Shown: one piece after another, positions 10,663-21,853 of the stretch | How positions within the stretch are numbered: position 1 is the stretch's first letter | How the letters are laid out: each line of letters begins with the position of its first letter | Translations under genes and position numbers: made by a program | The notes under the pieces: generated by a model | Databases searched by the model: none | The model's input: the letters and a program-made list of their open reading frames with translations, nothing else | Told to the model about the DNA's origin: nothing | DNA from: Cerioporus squamosus | Lineage: Eukaryota; Basidiomycota; Agaricomycetes; Polyporales; Polyporaceae | Assembly (NCBI GenBank): GCA_022592435.1 | Contig: JABYQS010000265.1 | Span: 1 to 39,480, forward strand | DNA: 39,480 bases | Direction: 5' to 3'

Positions 10663-12200
10663 CTAACGTCGACGCTGTTCGTGAGGAACAGACCTGGCGC
10701 CGAGATGGGTCGTCTTCCGCCCATTCACGATCCCGCGAATAGCAGACAGCTTCAGCTTGGAGCGGACGGTGTTGTCGATCTCTTCTTCCGTGACGCGCGA
10801 GTCCTCCGGCAGGTCGACGTGGCACACGAACCTGAACGCCGGAGACTTCTCCCCCGGCGGAGCCTGTCGAGTCTCCCAGCCGCGACGCCCCACCGGCAGC
10901 CATTGAAGCCAGCTCGTCCAGCACCGAGTCGAGCTGCTCGAGCCGGCCTCTCAGGACCGGCAGCCAACCTTGGTCGTTCGGTCACCAGGTCATCACGATA
11001 GAAGCAGAAGCAGATCGACAACGTCCGCAGCGATGCCGCCGCCTTGAGCTTGTGCGTGAGGGTCTCGAGCACGCGCGCGAACCTCGCCCAGCATTCCAAC
11101 AGTGAACACGGGGAACCAGTGTAAGTATCCTCATCCCAGGCTGGACGACCACAAGGTTCGTGAGGTTCGCGAGGTGCGCAAAGGAGATTCCTTCGACGTC
11201 TCCCGCATACCCCGCATATTGATTTCCTAGTCAAAGGTCAGATCAGCGCCGCTCCTGACGTATGCCGCAGCCACCGCTGAAGCCTGGAGCAGCTTACTCA
11301 CGTTGGTACGCAATCGGGATCGTCATGGTGAGCTTCCTCAACAGCGGATATGGTCCCAGCGCGTCGAGGAGGCGTACAGCCGGTGCTGGCGCGGTCGTCC
11401 ACTCGACAATGTGTGAGACAGCTCGCAGAGGCACTCCGACGAAGGGACCTCCGATAACTGCTCCACGAACCACGGCAGGAATCGATAGAGGAAGGCCGGG
11501 CTGCCATCGATCCACAGCGTGAGCGGCGCCTGCTGCCTGCTGCAGAGAGAGTCTCGAGCCTCCGAGTCCTGAAGCGGTACGGCGCAGCGTCGTCGTCTAG
11601 CACAACAGGCGGGTCCAGCGGGTCCTTGACCTGGTGAGGGGACGGAGACGCTGCCCGGGACGAGCATCCTCAGGCTAGGCAGCGAGACGAGCAGCCTCCG
11701 GCAGGAAGACGACGCGCCTCGATTCCAGCTTCGTCAGACGGGGGAAAGCTGGGTATGGCGCGTCAAAGAGCACCCCGTGCCAGTGCCGTTACCAGCAGTA
11801 AACGAGTTGAGGGCGCCCCACTGGCAATCCACGCTGCAGAGGCGCAGGGTGCGGAGGTTCGGCGGCCTCTCGGGCCACGGCAGGTCGAGCAAGAACCATG
11901 CCAGTGACGGCCACGACGCGTACTTGCACGTTCGCGGCGAAAGCCGACCTTCTTTCGGCGTACGGTGTGCAGATGCCAGACTATATCCTCAGAACCAAGC
12001 CCGCCCTCGACGAACGCAGCGTACCTGAACACGGCCTTGAACTCGATGTCGTCGACACGGTGGGTGCGGCTGAGGGCTCGGTGGGAGCCAGGCCTTGCAG
12101 ACTCGAGTGCAAGTAGCGTCCGCCGACACTCGTGTTCTGGCATGTACGACTCTGATAGGATGTAGTAGGTGAGGCCGAGTGGGAGAGACGGGAGAGGCAT
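10663..12200 (-). pseudogene. Decayed F-box gene, paralogue of the 12984-14290 gene
   Basis: Minus-strand fragments in three frames line up in order with the intact F-box gene upstream. The start LPSLPLGLTYYILS matches LPTLPPELTDYILS. TCTRVCKAWLP lies in a second frame. WIDGSPAFLYRFLPWFVEQ matches WIDGTDDFVTSFLIWFVEQ. LLDALGPYPLLRKLTM matches LINVLGPDPMLSTLLM after a frame change. DVEGISFAHLANLTNL matches DLESVSLSQLVDLTRL. FRFVCHVDLPEDSRVTEEE matches FKFVCYVHQPAGSHVTKGD near the C-terminus. The donor after the IPIAYQ block sits where the intact gene has its intron. At least four frame changes are needed, so the gene is probably dead. Sequencing errors could explain one or two changes but hardly all. 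Confidence 0.75.
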
Positions 12201-12983
12201 CGGGGTCGGTGCAAGGTCGGTGTCCACTGTCAAGCTCCGGGAAGAAGTGTCTTCAGATAGAAACCCGCACCACCGGCCAGTACAGGGGCCGAATACACGT
12301 CGTCAACATGTTCAAGTTCTCCTGGTTCCGGTAGAACAGCTTGGTACATGGCTGGCATTTGGCACTTGAAGCTCATTCATTGTCAAGCCTTCGACGCAAG
12401 CGTGGCAGTGACTCACTCATCCTACGACGGCCCAGCTTGGAGCTCGCCTCTGGCTTGCAGTTATTAGAGCCAGAATCGAACCGGACACGGGCCGTGACAA
12501 GAGGTTACTTACAACGATGAGAAGAGATCGCCTCTTTCGGCGTCTACGACTCGGCAAGCGGGTAAAGATTGCGCCAAACAATGTATACTTTGTTAGCAAA
12601 GCCAATGCAACGTCCTTGTCGATTAGTGGTTAGATCATCACGTTGTGGAAATACCGCAAGACCGTGAAGACGGAGGCTCGAATCCTCCGTGGGACATTTT
12701 TTTTCTGCCAGTAGACAAACATCGGTTGGGGTTGGTTGGGTGCTACAACCAGGCTATGTGCGGTTCGGCAACCACATCGTAGTCTCTGAGTTTACAGAGC
12801 TTTATTCCTAGGACGATACCCATTGGAAAATGTCAAGGCGTAGTGGAGAACCGTCTAGCTACCTAGAAATGACACCCGGCAACTGTCCAATGCCTAACGG
12901 GATGAGAGGCAAGCCCGTCCGTTGATAACCGGTGTTTACTTAACAGGTCTTTATCTCGAGCGCGTTGAAAGTCCCGGAATAAC
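12201..12983. other. Intergenic region holding the tRNA-His-like gene
   Basis: Apart from the tRNA-like gene at 12612-12696 I see no gene between the intact and decayed F-box copies. Confidence 0.5.
12612..12696 (+). tRNA. tRNA-His (GTG) with a 13-nt intron, weak acceptor stem
   Basis: The D arm is GATT-AGTGGTTA-GATC. The anticodon stem TCACG/CGTGA (12638-12642 with 12663-12667) is perfect. The loop is TTGTGG plus the base after the intron, with anticodon GTG at 12645-12647. A 13-nt insert (12649-12661) sits after position 37, where nuclear tRNA introns belong. The T arm GGAGG-CTCGAAT-CCTCC is perfect and doubles as a B box (GGCTCGAATCC). A run of eight T follows directly, as a Pol III terminator. 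The acceptor stem GTCCTTG with GTGGGAC pairs at only five of seven positions, one of them G-U, and T54 is C. It may therefore be a functional divergent tRNA or a recent tRNA pseudogene. Confidence 0.65.
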
Positions 12984-14290
12984 CTACAAGTCTCCTGACC
13001 ATGCGGTCCTCATCACTCTCCCACCCACAACCCCGCGCTCCGCCGAGATCTTCAGCTTCCTCCTGACCAGTTTGTCCACGTCGCCCTTCGTAACGTGCGA
13101 GCCCGCGGGCTGGTGGACGTAGCATACAAACTTGAATGCCGGAGCCCGAGGCCTCTCCCCAGGCCGGGACTTGGGAGTGCTCTCCGAGGCCAGTTGATGC
13201 AGGACAGGATCGAGCAGCTCGAACCCGGGTCCATCCAAGCGCTGCCACTCGCCAGGAGTAGCGGGATAGTAGCAAAGCGCTATGGACAGGCTCTGCGTCC
13301 GGGGTCTGCGTCCGAGTGACTCCAGCATGTGCGCAAGGTCGGCCCATGACGCGGGGGAGGGGTATCGCCCCATCAGCACCACGTTGAGGCGGGTGAGGTC
13401 TACCAGCTGAGACAGGGAGACGCTCTCAAGATCTACTCAACAGGATGAATTAGTCTTGCTACGCAGTTAGTCTACTCAGCATGAAAACACGTACCCTTGA
13501 GGTGACGCGGGAATGGCATGAGCAGTGTGCTCAACATTGGGTCTGGTCCCAGTACGTTGATCAGGTTCGCAGTCGCTGGGATCCACATTCTAGGTGTGCA
13601 GCCCAGCTCCCGGAGGGACATCCGCGCCTCGGGAAACTGCTCAACGAACCAGATCAGGAACGATGTAACAAAGTCGTCCGTTCCATCGATCCACAACGTC
13701 TCCAATGTCCTCGAGCGGTGCGGCGTTGCTTCACTTGCCAGGATAGCGAACGAGCCCTGTACTTGGAAAGAGAGACTTCGGAGGGAGAGATTTGACAGAG
13801 CCGGCAGAGAGACAAGGAGTTGTGAAAGAAGACGATCCGAGGGAAGTATCGCATGGGTGATGGCCAACTTCGTCAGCCGGGGGAAAGGAGGGGCAACGTT
13901 CACGTTGAAGAGCACCCACGTGTCAGACATGAGAAGGTGTCCCCAGTCGACGAAGGAGATGCGGAGGATGCGGAGATTGGGGAGGTTCCCGTGCATGTCG
14001 CGCATGAACTTGTCCGCGAGGTACCGGTTCATGAAGCCGTCGGGGCTGACGATTGCAATCCCGCTCGTCATGTTCAGGCATTTGCGCATCGCCAGAGAGC
14101 CCAGGACCCGCTCAACGAAGGTGGTGTAGGCTCGGGGCGTTCTGAACGTGATGTTGCCGAATAGGTAGGTGCGGCTGGCCGGGAGCCATTCTTTACAAAC
14201 TCGCGCACAGGTGCATAGAGTCTTCTTGTCATTCCAAAAGAACGACAGGATGTAGTCGGTGAGCTCGGGTGGCAGGGTGGGAAGCGACAT
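12984..14290 (-). CDS. F-box domain protein
   Basis: The exons are 14290..13495 and 13432..12984, with one 62-nt intron (GTACGT..AGTAG, branch points GACTAAC and GACTAAT), giving 414 residues. The N-terminal F-box (about residues 4-45) has LPPELTDYILSFFW and CARVCKEWLPASR. By family knowledge it would bind Skp1 and bring targets to an SCF ubiquitin ligase. The rest is leucine-rich, with repeats such as LPNLRILRISF, FPRLTKLAITH and LPALSNLSLRSL. It resembles the large, variable F-box/LRR-like families of Agaricomycetes. Exon 2 continues with DLESVSLSQLVDLTRL and ends SGDL. The start is the first ATG before the F-box. A frameshifted paralogue lies directly downstream, pointing to tandem duplication. 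The target is unknown. Confidence 0.85.
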
Positions 14291-14893
14291 GCCGCCGCGT
14301 CACCAAGGCACTGAACTAGTACTCCTCTGATGCAGTACGAGAGCCAGTGAGTTCCGCTCGAGACGGCAAGTAGCAGAGATGCTGGATGAGTAGACTCACC
14401 GGTTGCTCACCGGAGCTGAGATCGAGTTGTGACCTGAACAGTCGGGCAAGGAGAGGAGTGACTGGGCAAGTCGGTCGACTTGAGAGCGGGAGATAACTGA
14501 AATTTTCCCCATCTTAACCTTGATACAGATTGGATCCTCACAGGCTTGTCACTTGTAGGAGTCTAGGAGACGGTGAGACGCCGAGACGTACCGTCCAAGA
14601 TCGGAGCGCTGGAAGATTGCCATATACGAGCACTCATCCTACGGTGTTCCATGGCGGGCTAGGCCTTGGCTCGAAGGCTTGGATACTGTATATATTGTTC
14701 CACTCATTTTATCTGGACACTATGGAGTAACCAAATCAATCGAGTATTTGTAGGTGAGTAGGGTGCTGTTGTCATTAATCTAGACATGGAGTCGTATCCG
14801 AAGAGTAGTAATACTGCACATCGAGCCACAATTGTACAGCATAGCTCGCTCTACCTGGGGTCTCAGCTTGAGCTACCCGAGCTACCACTGCGC
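14291..14893. other. Intergenic region between the F-box gene and GAPDH 3' end
   Basis: About 600 bp holds the F-box gene promoter and the GAPDH downstream flank, both genes being on the minus strand. No gene is seen. Confidence 0.5.
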
Positions 14894-16293
<1,400 letters not shown>

Positions 16294-17000
16294 GATGATG
16301 TGTGTGAGTTGGAAGGATGATGACGACGGAAGAGGCGGGGCGAGCTGTATTTAAGAGAAGGGCTGGCCAGTCATAGCATGACAAACCCACCCTAAGCTGC
16401 GACATAGCAAGAAAACCTACGATCTGGACGGGCACGTTCGTGCTGTGAGTAGGGACTGAGTCATTGAAGCGGTTACGCACAAAGCGCGCTCCTGTTGGAT
16501 CGGCGGTTTCAAGGAGACGTACCTAGTGGAACCATTCAAGTTCGTTGTTTCGGCCGACGTGTGCACTTGCGTCATCTACTACGGCGCCCTCGCCGCATGC
16601 CTTTTGACTCTCGTCAAATTGAAGTCTTGTAGTCCTGTCTTTAGTGATGGTCTGATTTCGTGCGGATGAGTCAGTGCCGCCAGCTTCGGGTGATCAGTAG
16701 ATCGTCCACTGATGTTGTTTGCCGATGCGTTATGCGAGTCCTGGCGGAGGGGTTGGGGAGGACCCCTGATAATACGGTCGACACTCTCTTCAAGGTCGAG
16801 TCTATGCGCAGCGGTGGTCGGGCTAGACGGGTGGATATGGATAGCAAGAGTGACTACATAGATACAGCAATGTATTAGCAACGCGGGCACTGGCAAGGTG
16901 AACGTGAACGTGAACGGGCGAAAGCCCACCCGACCGAGCGGCCAGGGGAGACTTTCCGACGCCAGGCGAAACTCCAACTGTGAGGGAAAATCCGTGAGCC
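16294..17000. other. Intergenic region between GAPDH promoter and retrotransposon
   Basis: This is the GAPDH upstream flank. A GTGAAC triplet repeat sits near 16900. No gene is supported. Confidence 0.4.
16348..16354 (-). promoter_or_regulatory. TATA-like box of the GAPDH gene
   Basis: TTAAATA on the minus strand lies about 55 bp upstream of the GAPDH ATG. The short distance would give a short leader. It is the only good TATA-like site close to the start. Confidence 0.4.
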
Positions 17001-17002
17001 GC

Positions 17003-17073
17003 TATTCCCAGAAAATAGGAGGACCGGGGACGACGCATACGCGCGAACGGATTCCCAACAGTTAGGAGGACCC
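17003..17073. repeat. Short direct repeat downstream of the recombinase gene
   Basis: ATTCCCA followed by four to six bases and TAGGAGGACC occurs twice, at 17003-17026 and 17051-17073, about 48 bp apart. It lies just beyond the 3' end of the retrotransposon reading frames and may belong to its terminal region. Confidence 0.5.
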
Positions 17074-17090
17074 AGGCTTACCTTGCGAAG

Positions 17091-18530
17091 CTAGCGCACA
17101 GGAGGCAACTGCAGAGTGATACGCGACATCGACTCGAGCAGTTCAGGGCTTGCTTGCATGTATGGCGCGAGGACTTGTGCGTGACGGCGAAGGTAGAGGG
17201 TGAAGGCATCACTCTGCCAGCGCCCAATCGACTTGACGGCTTCGAAAGACAACCCTCTCAGGAGGTATTCGAGGGTGCCGCCAATCCGCAGGCTGTGGCC
17301 GGTTAGAGCTGGCATGCTGGCCGCAGTCGCCGCCATCCTCAGACGTTTGAGCGCCGTGAACTTGGTCAGAGGAACGAGCTTATTACCCTTCCTGTAAGCG
17401 AAGATGTGTGCGGTATCGAGGGCATTGTTCAGGGCGAGGTGGACATCCATTGCAGTCCAGGGGTCAACTACGCCAGACTGCATGGCACAGAAGACATCTT
17501 CGCCGTCGTGCGAGACCTTGGTGCGTGGAAGCTTGATAGTGTAGACCTCAGATCCGTCCCGGTGTCTGTCCTTGCGCAGTGCGGCGCGTGCAGGGTGGAG
17601 CTGAGGGTCATAAGCGTCAAGGTTCTTCACTGTCAGTTCGCCAAGCCGTGCGAGTGAGAAGAACGCGAATGTGGTGCATGCCCACACTGCTGCGTCGAGG
17701 GGAAGGGAGAGGTCGAAGTGGGGAGCGAGTTGGTTCAGGATGTCAATCGTAAATGGCTCGCGAGCTTTGCGCTTGGAGGACGCAGGGGCTAGGGAAGATG
17801 CGCCTGCAATCGCTGCTTCGAGCTCGTCCTTGTTCGGTGACCACTTGATTCCATGTACGAGATGCCAAGCGCGAACGCCGTTGACGTAGTTTGTGATGGC
17901 AGAAGGGGAGTACGAGCCAGCGAGAGCTGCGACGAAAGACTGGATAAGGATGGGATTTGCAGGAGCGCGCTGCTCCTCTGGGATCTTCTTCAAATCGCAG
18001 AAGACATGGTATATGAGGAGTCCAGATCCGTACGTCGACGCGGTGGAGTCTGCCCAGGCTCGGGCTGTAACCTCCTTGATTCTATTGATATCACTGTCGG
18101 AAAGCGCTAGCGGCAGGCCCGCGCTGTCGAGGGCGCGTTCGGAGTGAAGAGGGCGCCACAATTGAATACGCTCGTGGGCGTAGCAGTGAGGACGAAGGAC
18201 GGAGGGCACTGGAGCAAGTCCGGGGCGATATGGCGGGGGTCTTGACTGGGACTGCAACGTGCGGACGGCGAGAGGAGCATCAAACCTCTCCCCAGTATGA
18301 GCCCTTCCACCAGAGCTCGCCCTGCTCAAAGTCCGCGTTGCGCACGACGCGCCTGCTGTACTCCGTTGTGCTAAGACACTGCTTGGGGAGAGCGCGGCAG
18401 CGGCTTGAAGCGAGGAGGTCGACGGCTTCTGGTGCGTCGAAGTCGATGAGAAACGGTCGCACTTCAGTCGGGATGTCGACGGGGGGAAGGAGAAGGTGGT
18501 GTGGTGGGAAGAGCCCCCTCGAGGGCTCAT
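17091..18530 (-). CDS. Tyrosine recombinase of the retrotransposon
   Basis: This protein integrates the circular cDNA by site-specific recombination. The open frame extends up to 19058, but the upstream part is antisense-like shadow of the RT frame. The last usable Met codon before the recombinase domain is at 18530 (MSPRGG), which gives 479 residues. The domain begins with an N-terminal SAM-like region (STYGSGLLIYHVFC). The catalytic set is visible: Arg in SLARLGEL, H412-x-x-R415 in GHSLRIGG, W438 in GRWQSD and the Tyr nucleophile Y446 in FTLYLRR. The frame overlaps the RT frame by 251 nt. No Met lies between the RT stop and the domain core, so translation must start inside the RT frame or depend on recoding. 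Confidence 0.85.
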   Translation of the reverse strand: MSPRGGSSHHTTFSFPPSTSRLKCDRFSSTSTHQKPSTSSLQAAAALSPSSVLAQRSTAGASCATRTLSRASSGGRAHTGERFDAPLAVRTLQSQSRPPPYRPGLAPVPSVLRPHCYAHERIQLWRPLHSERALDSAGLPLALSDSDINRIKEVTARAWADSTASTYGSGLLIYHVFCDLKKIPEEQRAPANPILIQSFVAALAGSYSPSAITNYVNGVRAWHLVHGIKWSPNKDELEAAIAGASSLAPASSKRKAREPFTIDILNQLAPHFDLSLPLDAAVWACTTFAFFSLARLGELTVKNLDAYDPQLHPARAALRKDRHRDGSEVYTIKLPRTKVSHDGEDVFCAMQSGVVDPWTAMDVHLALNNALDTAHIFAYRKGNKLVPLTKFTALKRLRMAATAASMPALTGHSLRIGGTLEYLLRGLSFEAVKSIGRWQSDAFTLYLRRHAQVLAPYMQASPELLESMSRITLQLPPVR

Positions 18531-20424
18531 CGGCGGGATTGGACTTGCTCTGGACGTAGCGCGTATGTACGCGGACATGCGCACTTTCCAAGGTTGCCGC
18601 GAGACGTCTGAATACGTCGTTGATAGGGCGGTTGCGACTCCTGCCTCTCCACCATCCTTCGACAACGCCTCTGTTGTCCCCAAAGACCTTGATGTCTGGG
18701 AGACGACACCCCAGGATAAGGAGGGTATGCACGAGTAGCTCAAAACCAACCGCTTCTGCCCATCCGATGTCCCGCTCCTCCGCCTTCCACCCGGGTCGAA
18801 GGATCCATGCTCTCCAACGATCCTGAATGACGATGCCGATACCCAGGCCGGAGCTGGCATCAGAGAAGGCCGAAGGGTCCCAAACCTCTCTTGGGCCAGG
18901 AATCTCGCGAGAAAGGGTACTGTTGCTAAGAGTTTGACGCCACCAGAGGAGATCTGCGTGCGTTTGGCGGGGAGGAGTGCGCGGCTTGAAGGGGGAAGAG
19001 CCGAAGACGCCAAACATTGCCTCGAGCGACGTGAGATACGCTCGTCCCGAAATGGCAACTAAGGAGGCATGCCAAAGCTTCCCATGCAGCTTCTGGAGCT
19101 CTCCTAGCGTGTGTGTCCGCCGTTTGAGCCAGTCGTCTATGGCTTTGATATACTTCTCTGCTTTGGCGCGTGGGATGGAGACTACATATGTCTCGAGATT
19201 CCATTCGAAACCATTGAAGGGGAACACATGTGCAAAAGGATAGTCCTTCTCCAGTTGCCAGGGCACTCGAAGCTCGTCCGAGAGAGCGTCAATGTCCGCC
19301 ATGCAGTAGGTGAATTTCGCATCGTCAGAAGACCGGGGAGAGCGGAGAGAGAGGTCCTTGAGCGGGAAGGACATGTCTTCGAGGAACTCGTCTCGTCTCC
19401 CATCCGGGAGTAGATCCCCACCAAACCAAATCCGACCTCCATCATGATGAGCGCCGCCATGACGCACAATCTGGGCCCTCCACTCTCGCCGTCGAGCGTT
19501 GAAGTCTGCCAGATGAACCTTGAGGATCCGCAAGAAGACATTGTCATCTACCCATTTGGTGACTGGGCCCATCCCACAGAACCGTACAATGTCCGCAAAC
19601 GCATCGCCGAGTAAACCGTACACGCCGGCATGAGAGCTGACCCCGAAAGCGGCGTTGGTGTCGACCGCAAACTCGTCGTCGTTGGACAAGCGCACGACAG
19701 CACCCGGCCACTGTGACGGAGCTAGAGGGATCATGCGGTATGCTTCGGATACGTCGCGCACTGCGCCCTGAGATCCTGGCGGTAGCCTCCAGCACATGAG
19801 CGAGAACGCATCGAACGTGCCCCAAGTGCAAGGATAATCGCTGGAGTTGATATGATAATTGATCGAGGACGTAAGGTTGGAGGGAGCATGAGGGAAAGAG
19901 AAGTTCTGCACAAGTCGGTAAACGTTCGGCTTGTGTGGTTTAGGAACGAGTGAGAGGGGAGAAGATTGGAAGGGACCGATAAGCGACTCGAGTTCATTAC
20001 GCGTGAAGGGGCCAATGTAACGCTGCATAGAGAATTCGTGTTTGATGATGCGCTCAAATTCGTCGCGATGTTCGAGAAGGGAGGGGCTATTAAAGGGAAT
20101 ATATGTAGAATGGATGGGGGGAATGCCAGTGTCGAAACCATTTCGGATAGAGGATGGTAAGGTAGGATAACGTACTAAAAGACCAGCGCGGGAGAGCCAA
20201 CGCTCCCAAGCGTCCGCATCCAACGGAGTCAGAGGCTTAAGCCTTCTGCGCTCTAGGGCACGCGTGAGCTCCGTGATCCTTGTGACCGCATCCGGAGCAC
20301 TCGTGTCGCTCTCCGTGGCTCGACGAGGAGCAACCCCTGTCGCGCTGCCAGTCGGTGCAGAGAACGCGGCCATCTTCGGTTTGAATGCGACCGTTGACGC
20401 GACGACACCGTGCAGATCTTCCAT
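18280..20424 (-). CDS. Reverse transcriptase-RNase H polyprotein of the retrotransposon
   Basis: The frame is open from 20685. Starting at the Met at 20424 gives 714 residues. The RT palm motif A appears as AVRDVSEAY (residues 221-229) and the catalytic loop as WVDD (291-294), in place of the more usual YVDD. RNase H follows with SDASSG (D522), a Glu in GWAEAVGFEL (E556), FGDNRG (D583) and NPADEPSRG (D632), so all four acidic residues are present. The frame overlaps the gag frame by at least 188 nt and the recombinase frame by 251 nt. There is no methyltransferase after RNase H. No stop or frameshift interrupts it. Confidence 0.88.
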   Translation of the reverse strand: MEDLHGVVASTVAFKPKMAAFSAPTGSATGVAPRRATESDTSAPDAVTRITELTRALERRRLKPLTPLDADAWERWLSRAGLLVRYPTLPSSIRNGFDTGIPPIHSTYIPFNSPSLLEHRDEFERIIKHEFSMQRYIGPFTRNELESLIGPFQSSPLSLVPKPHKPNVYRLVQNFSFPHAPSNLTSSINYHINSSDYPCTWGTFDAFSLMCWRLPPGSQGAVRDVSEAYRMIPLAPSQWPGAVVRLSNDDEFAVDTNAAFGVSSHAGVYGLLGDAFADIVRFCGMGPVTKWVDDNVFLRILKVHLADFNARRREWRAQIVRHGGAHHDGGRIWFGGDLLPDGRRDEFLEDMSFPLKDLSLRSPRSSDDAKFTYCMADIDALSDELRVPWQLEKDYPFAHVFPFNGFEWNLETYVVSIPRAKAEKYIKAIDDWLKRRTHTLGELQKLHGKLWHASLVAISGRAYLTSLEAMFGVFGSSPFKPRTPPRQTHADLLWWRQTLSNSTLSREIPGPREVWDPSAFSDASSGLGIGIVIQDRWRAWILRPGWKAEERDIGWAEAVGFELLVHTLLILGCRLPDIKVFGDNRGVVEGWWRGRSRNRPINDVFRRLAATLESAHVRVHTRYVQSKSNPADEPSRGLFPPHHLLLPPVDIPTEVRPFLIDFDAPEAVDLLASSRCRALPKQCLSTTEYSRRVVRNADFEQGELWWKGSYWGEV

Positions 20425-21616
20425 CCCAGGTGCGATGAGCGTTGCAGCGCGCGACTTCGCTTGGTGGATGGCGTCCGAGGCAAATTGCGCAGACCGAGAG
20501 CTGCTGCTGTGGAAGCCCGTACGTTCCTTGAAACGACTGGTACTCGCGGGTTTCTTGAGCCTGTTGACGGGCATATCGGGGTGTGTACGCGGAAGAGGGA
20601 CGACCTGACGAAGGACGCGCGCGCTTGGACGAAGAGCTTGGAGAAGGGGTTCGTGTTCGCTTCCAGAGCTGTCCCAGGCACTCATTGAACTCTGCTTTCA
20701 TTAAGTCTTGCGCGATACGCTCGAGGATGCCATCATCGATGATGGAAAGGTCGAACGGGGAGGGGCCGTCGAGAGATTGGTGCCAGAGACGTCGCATACG
20801 AGCTTGATAAACCACGCAAGCGCGGTCGCCGCCCTCCTTCGCACGCAGAGGATGGATGTCGAGATTGAACCAGAACCTCGCCAGCATGTCGGTGTGATCT
20901 TCTGGCCAACGGTACGTGTTAGCCCAGGTGAGGAAGGTGGAGCGGGCCAGCGACACTTGATTCCACGTGAGGTGTTCGTCGTCGACGGCCTTCTTCGAAC
21001 CCGAATGCGTGGACAGCACCAGGGCGGAATCCTCGCGCTCGAGAGTTATGGCGTCCTCGCGACCCGAGTAGAGCGTCGATGTTGCTTCTTGAATGCCTTC
21101 GGGCGTGAAGTACCACAGTTGCACGTACTGACCGGCCTTCAACTTGTTCTGGGCATGCTGGGAAGGCGGAGCGTCGAGCGACTTGGGAGGGGGAACACCT
21201 AACGCGGCCGGTGCAAAGACGGGGCCCTTGGGGACTGCGGCGCGTGTAGCGGAATTACGACCGTCCTCGGGCTTGTTGACAACGGGGGAAGGAGCACGAG
21301 GCCGAGGCTGCGGCTCTTCATTCTGCGGGTGGTCCCGATCCCAAGCTTCCTTCTCCTGTGCATTCCTCTCCTTCCAACGCGCAACCAGATGCTCTACTGC
21401 GGCCTCTTCGCTTGCCGCCGTGCCGTTGTCGACGAGTTCTTGTCGGTGACCGTCGAATACGGAGTCCCAGAAGTCAGGACAAACCGCGTTGTGCGGGTTC
21501 CGACGAGGGCGTGCAGGAGGTTGAGGCTCGGGTTCTTGCTGCTCTGGATGGGGCTGCCCCTCTCCTCCTGGCGGGGCCGAATTCTGACGCGGCAGAGGCT
21601 CGCGCTGTCCGGACAT
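20237..21616 (-). CDS. Gag-like protein of the retrotransposon
   Basis: The product is 459 residues with an open frame. The N-terminal 130 residues are Pro, Gln and Glu rich. The middle part is helical and Trp-containing (ARWKERNAQEKEAW, later LARFWFNLDIHPL). A Ser/Arg-rich stretch follows (about 330-350). The C-terminal region is Cys/His rich, with CAICLGRHPP and a retroviral-type knuckle CSGCGHKDHGAHAC (C-X2-C-X4-H-X4-C), ending AQKA. The role is inferred as nucleic acid packaging in the retrotransposon particle. Position, upstream of and overlapping RT in another frame, agrees with a first ORF of this order. I do not recognise a named family for the N-terminal part. Confidence 0.75.
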   Translation of the reverse strand: MSGQREPLPRQNSAPPGGEGQPHPEQQEPEPQPPARPRRNPHNAVCPDFWDSVFDGHRQELVDNGTAASEEAAVEHLVARWKERNAQEKEAWDRDHPQNEEPQPRPRAPSPVVNKPEDGRNSATRAAVPKGPVFAPAALGVPPPKSLDAPPSQHAQNKLKAGQYVQLWYFTPEGIQEATSTLYSGREDAITLEREDSALVLSTHSGSKKAVDDEHLTWNQVSLARSTFLTWANTYRWPEDHTDMLARFWFNLDIHPLRAKEGGDRACVVYQARMRRLWHQSLDGPSPFDLSIIDDGILERIAQDLMKAEFNECLGQLWKRTRTPSPSSSSKRARPSSGRPSSAYTPRYARQQAQETREYQSFQGTYGLPQQQLSVCAICLGRHPPSEVARCNAHRTWDGRSARCRRVNGRIQTEDGRVLCTDWQRDRGCSSSSHGERHECSGCGHKDHGAHACPRAQKA

Positions 21617-21853
21617 GTTCGGAGAATGGAGGATTAAAAGATGGTGGATATGAGAGAGAGAATAGTGATGATTAAGGTAGTTTTAAGCCGAGTACAACAG
21701 AGTAGAGTAGAGAACGTAGAGCCCGAGCCAGCAGAGGACGACGGCGCGAGACAAGATGTCGAGGCGCCCGTCGTCCCTTGCGCATAGACTTACCGCTCCG
21801 AGGCGCTCGTACCTCACGCCGTCCGAGCGTGTGGAGCTGTCCCTAGCCATTTT

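Noticed and set aside
12612..12696. CRISPR-like or other structured RNA reading of this stretch
   Set aside because: The arms, anticodon, intron position and terminator fit a tRNA. There are no repeat-spacer units in the window.
17091..19058. The full 655-codon frame as one recombinase protein
   Set aside because: The first ~175 codons overlap RT/RNase H coding and have shadow-like composition. The shorter form from 18530 is preferred.
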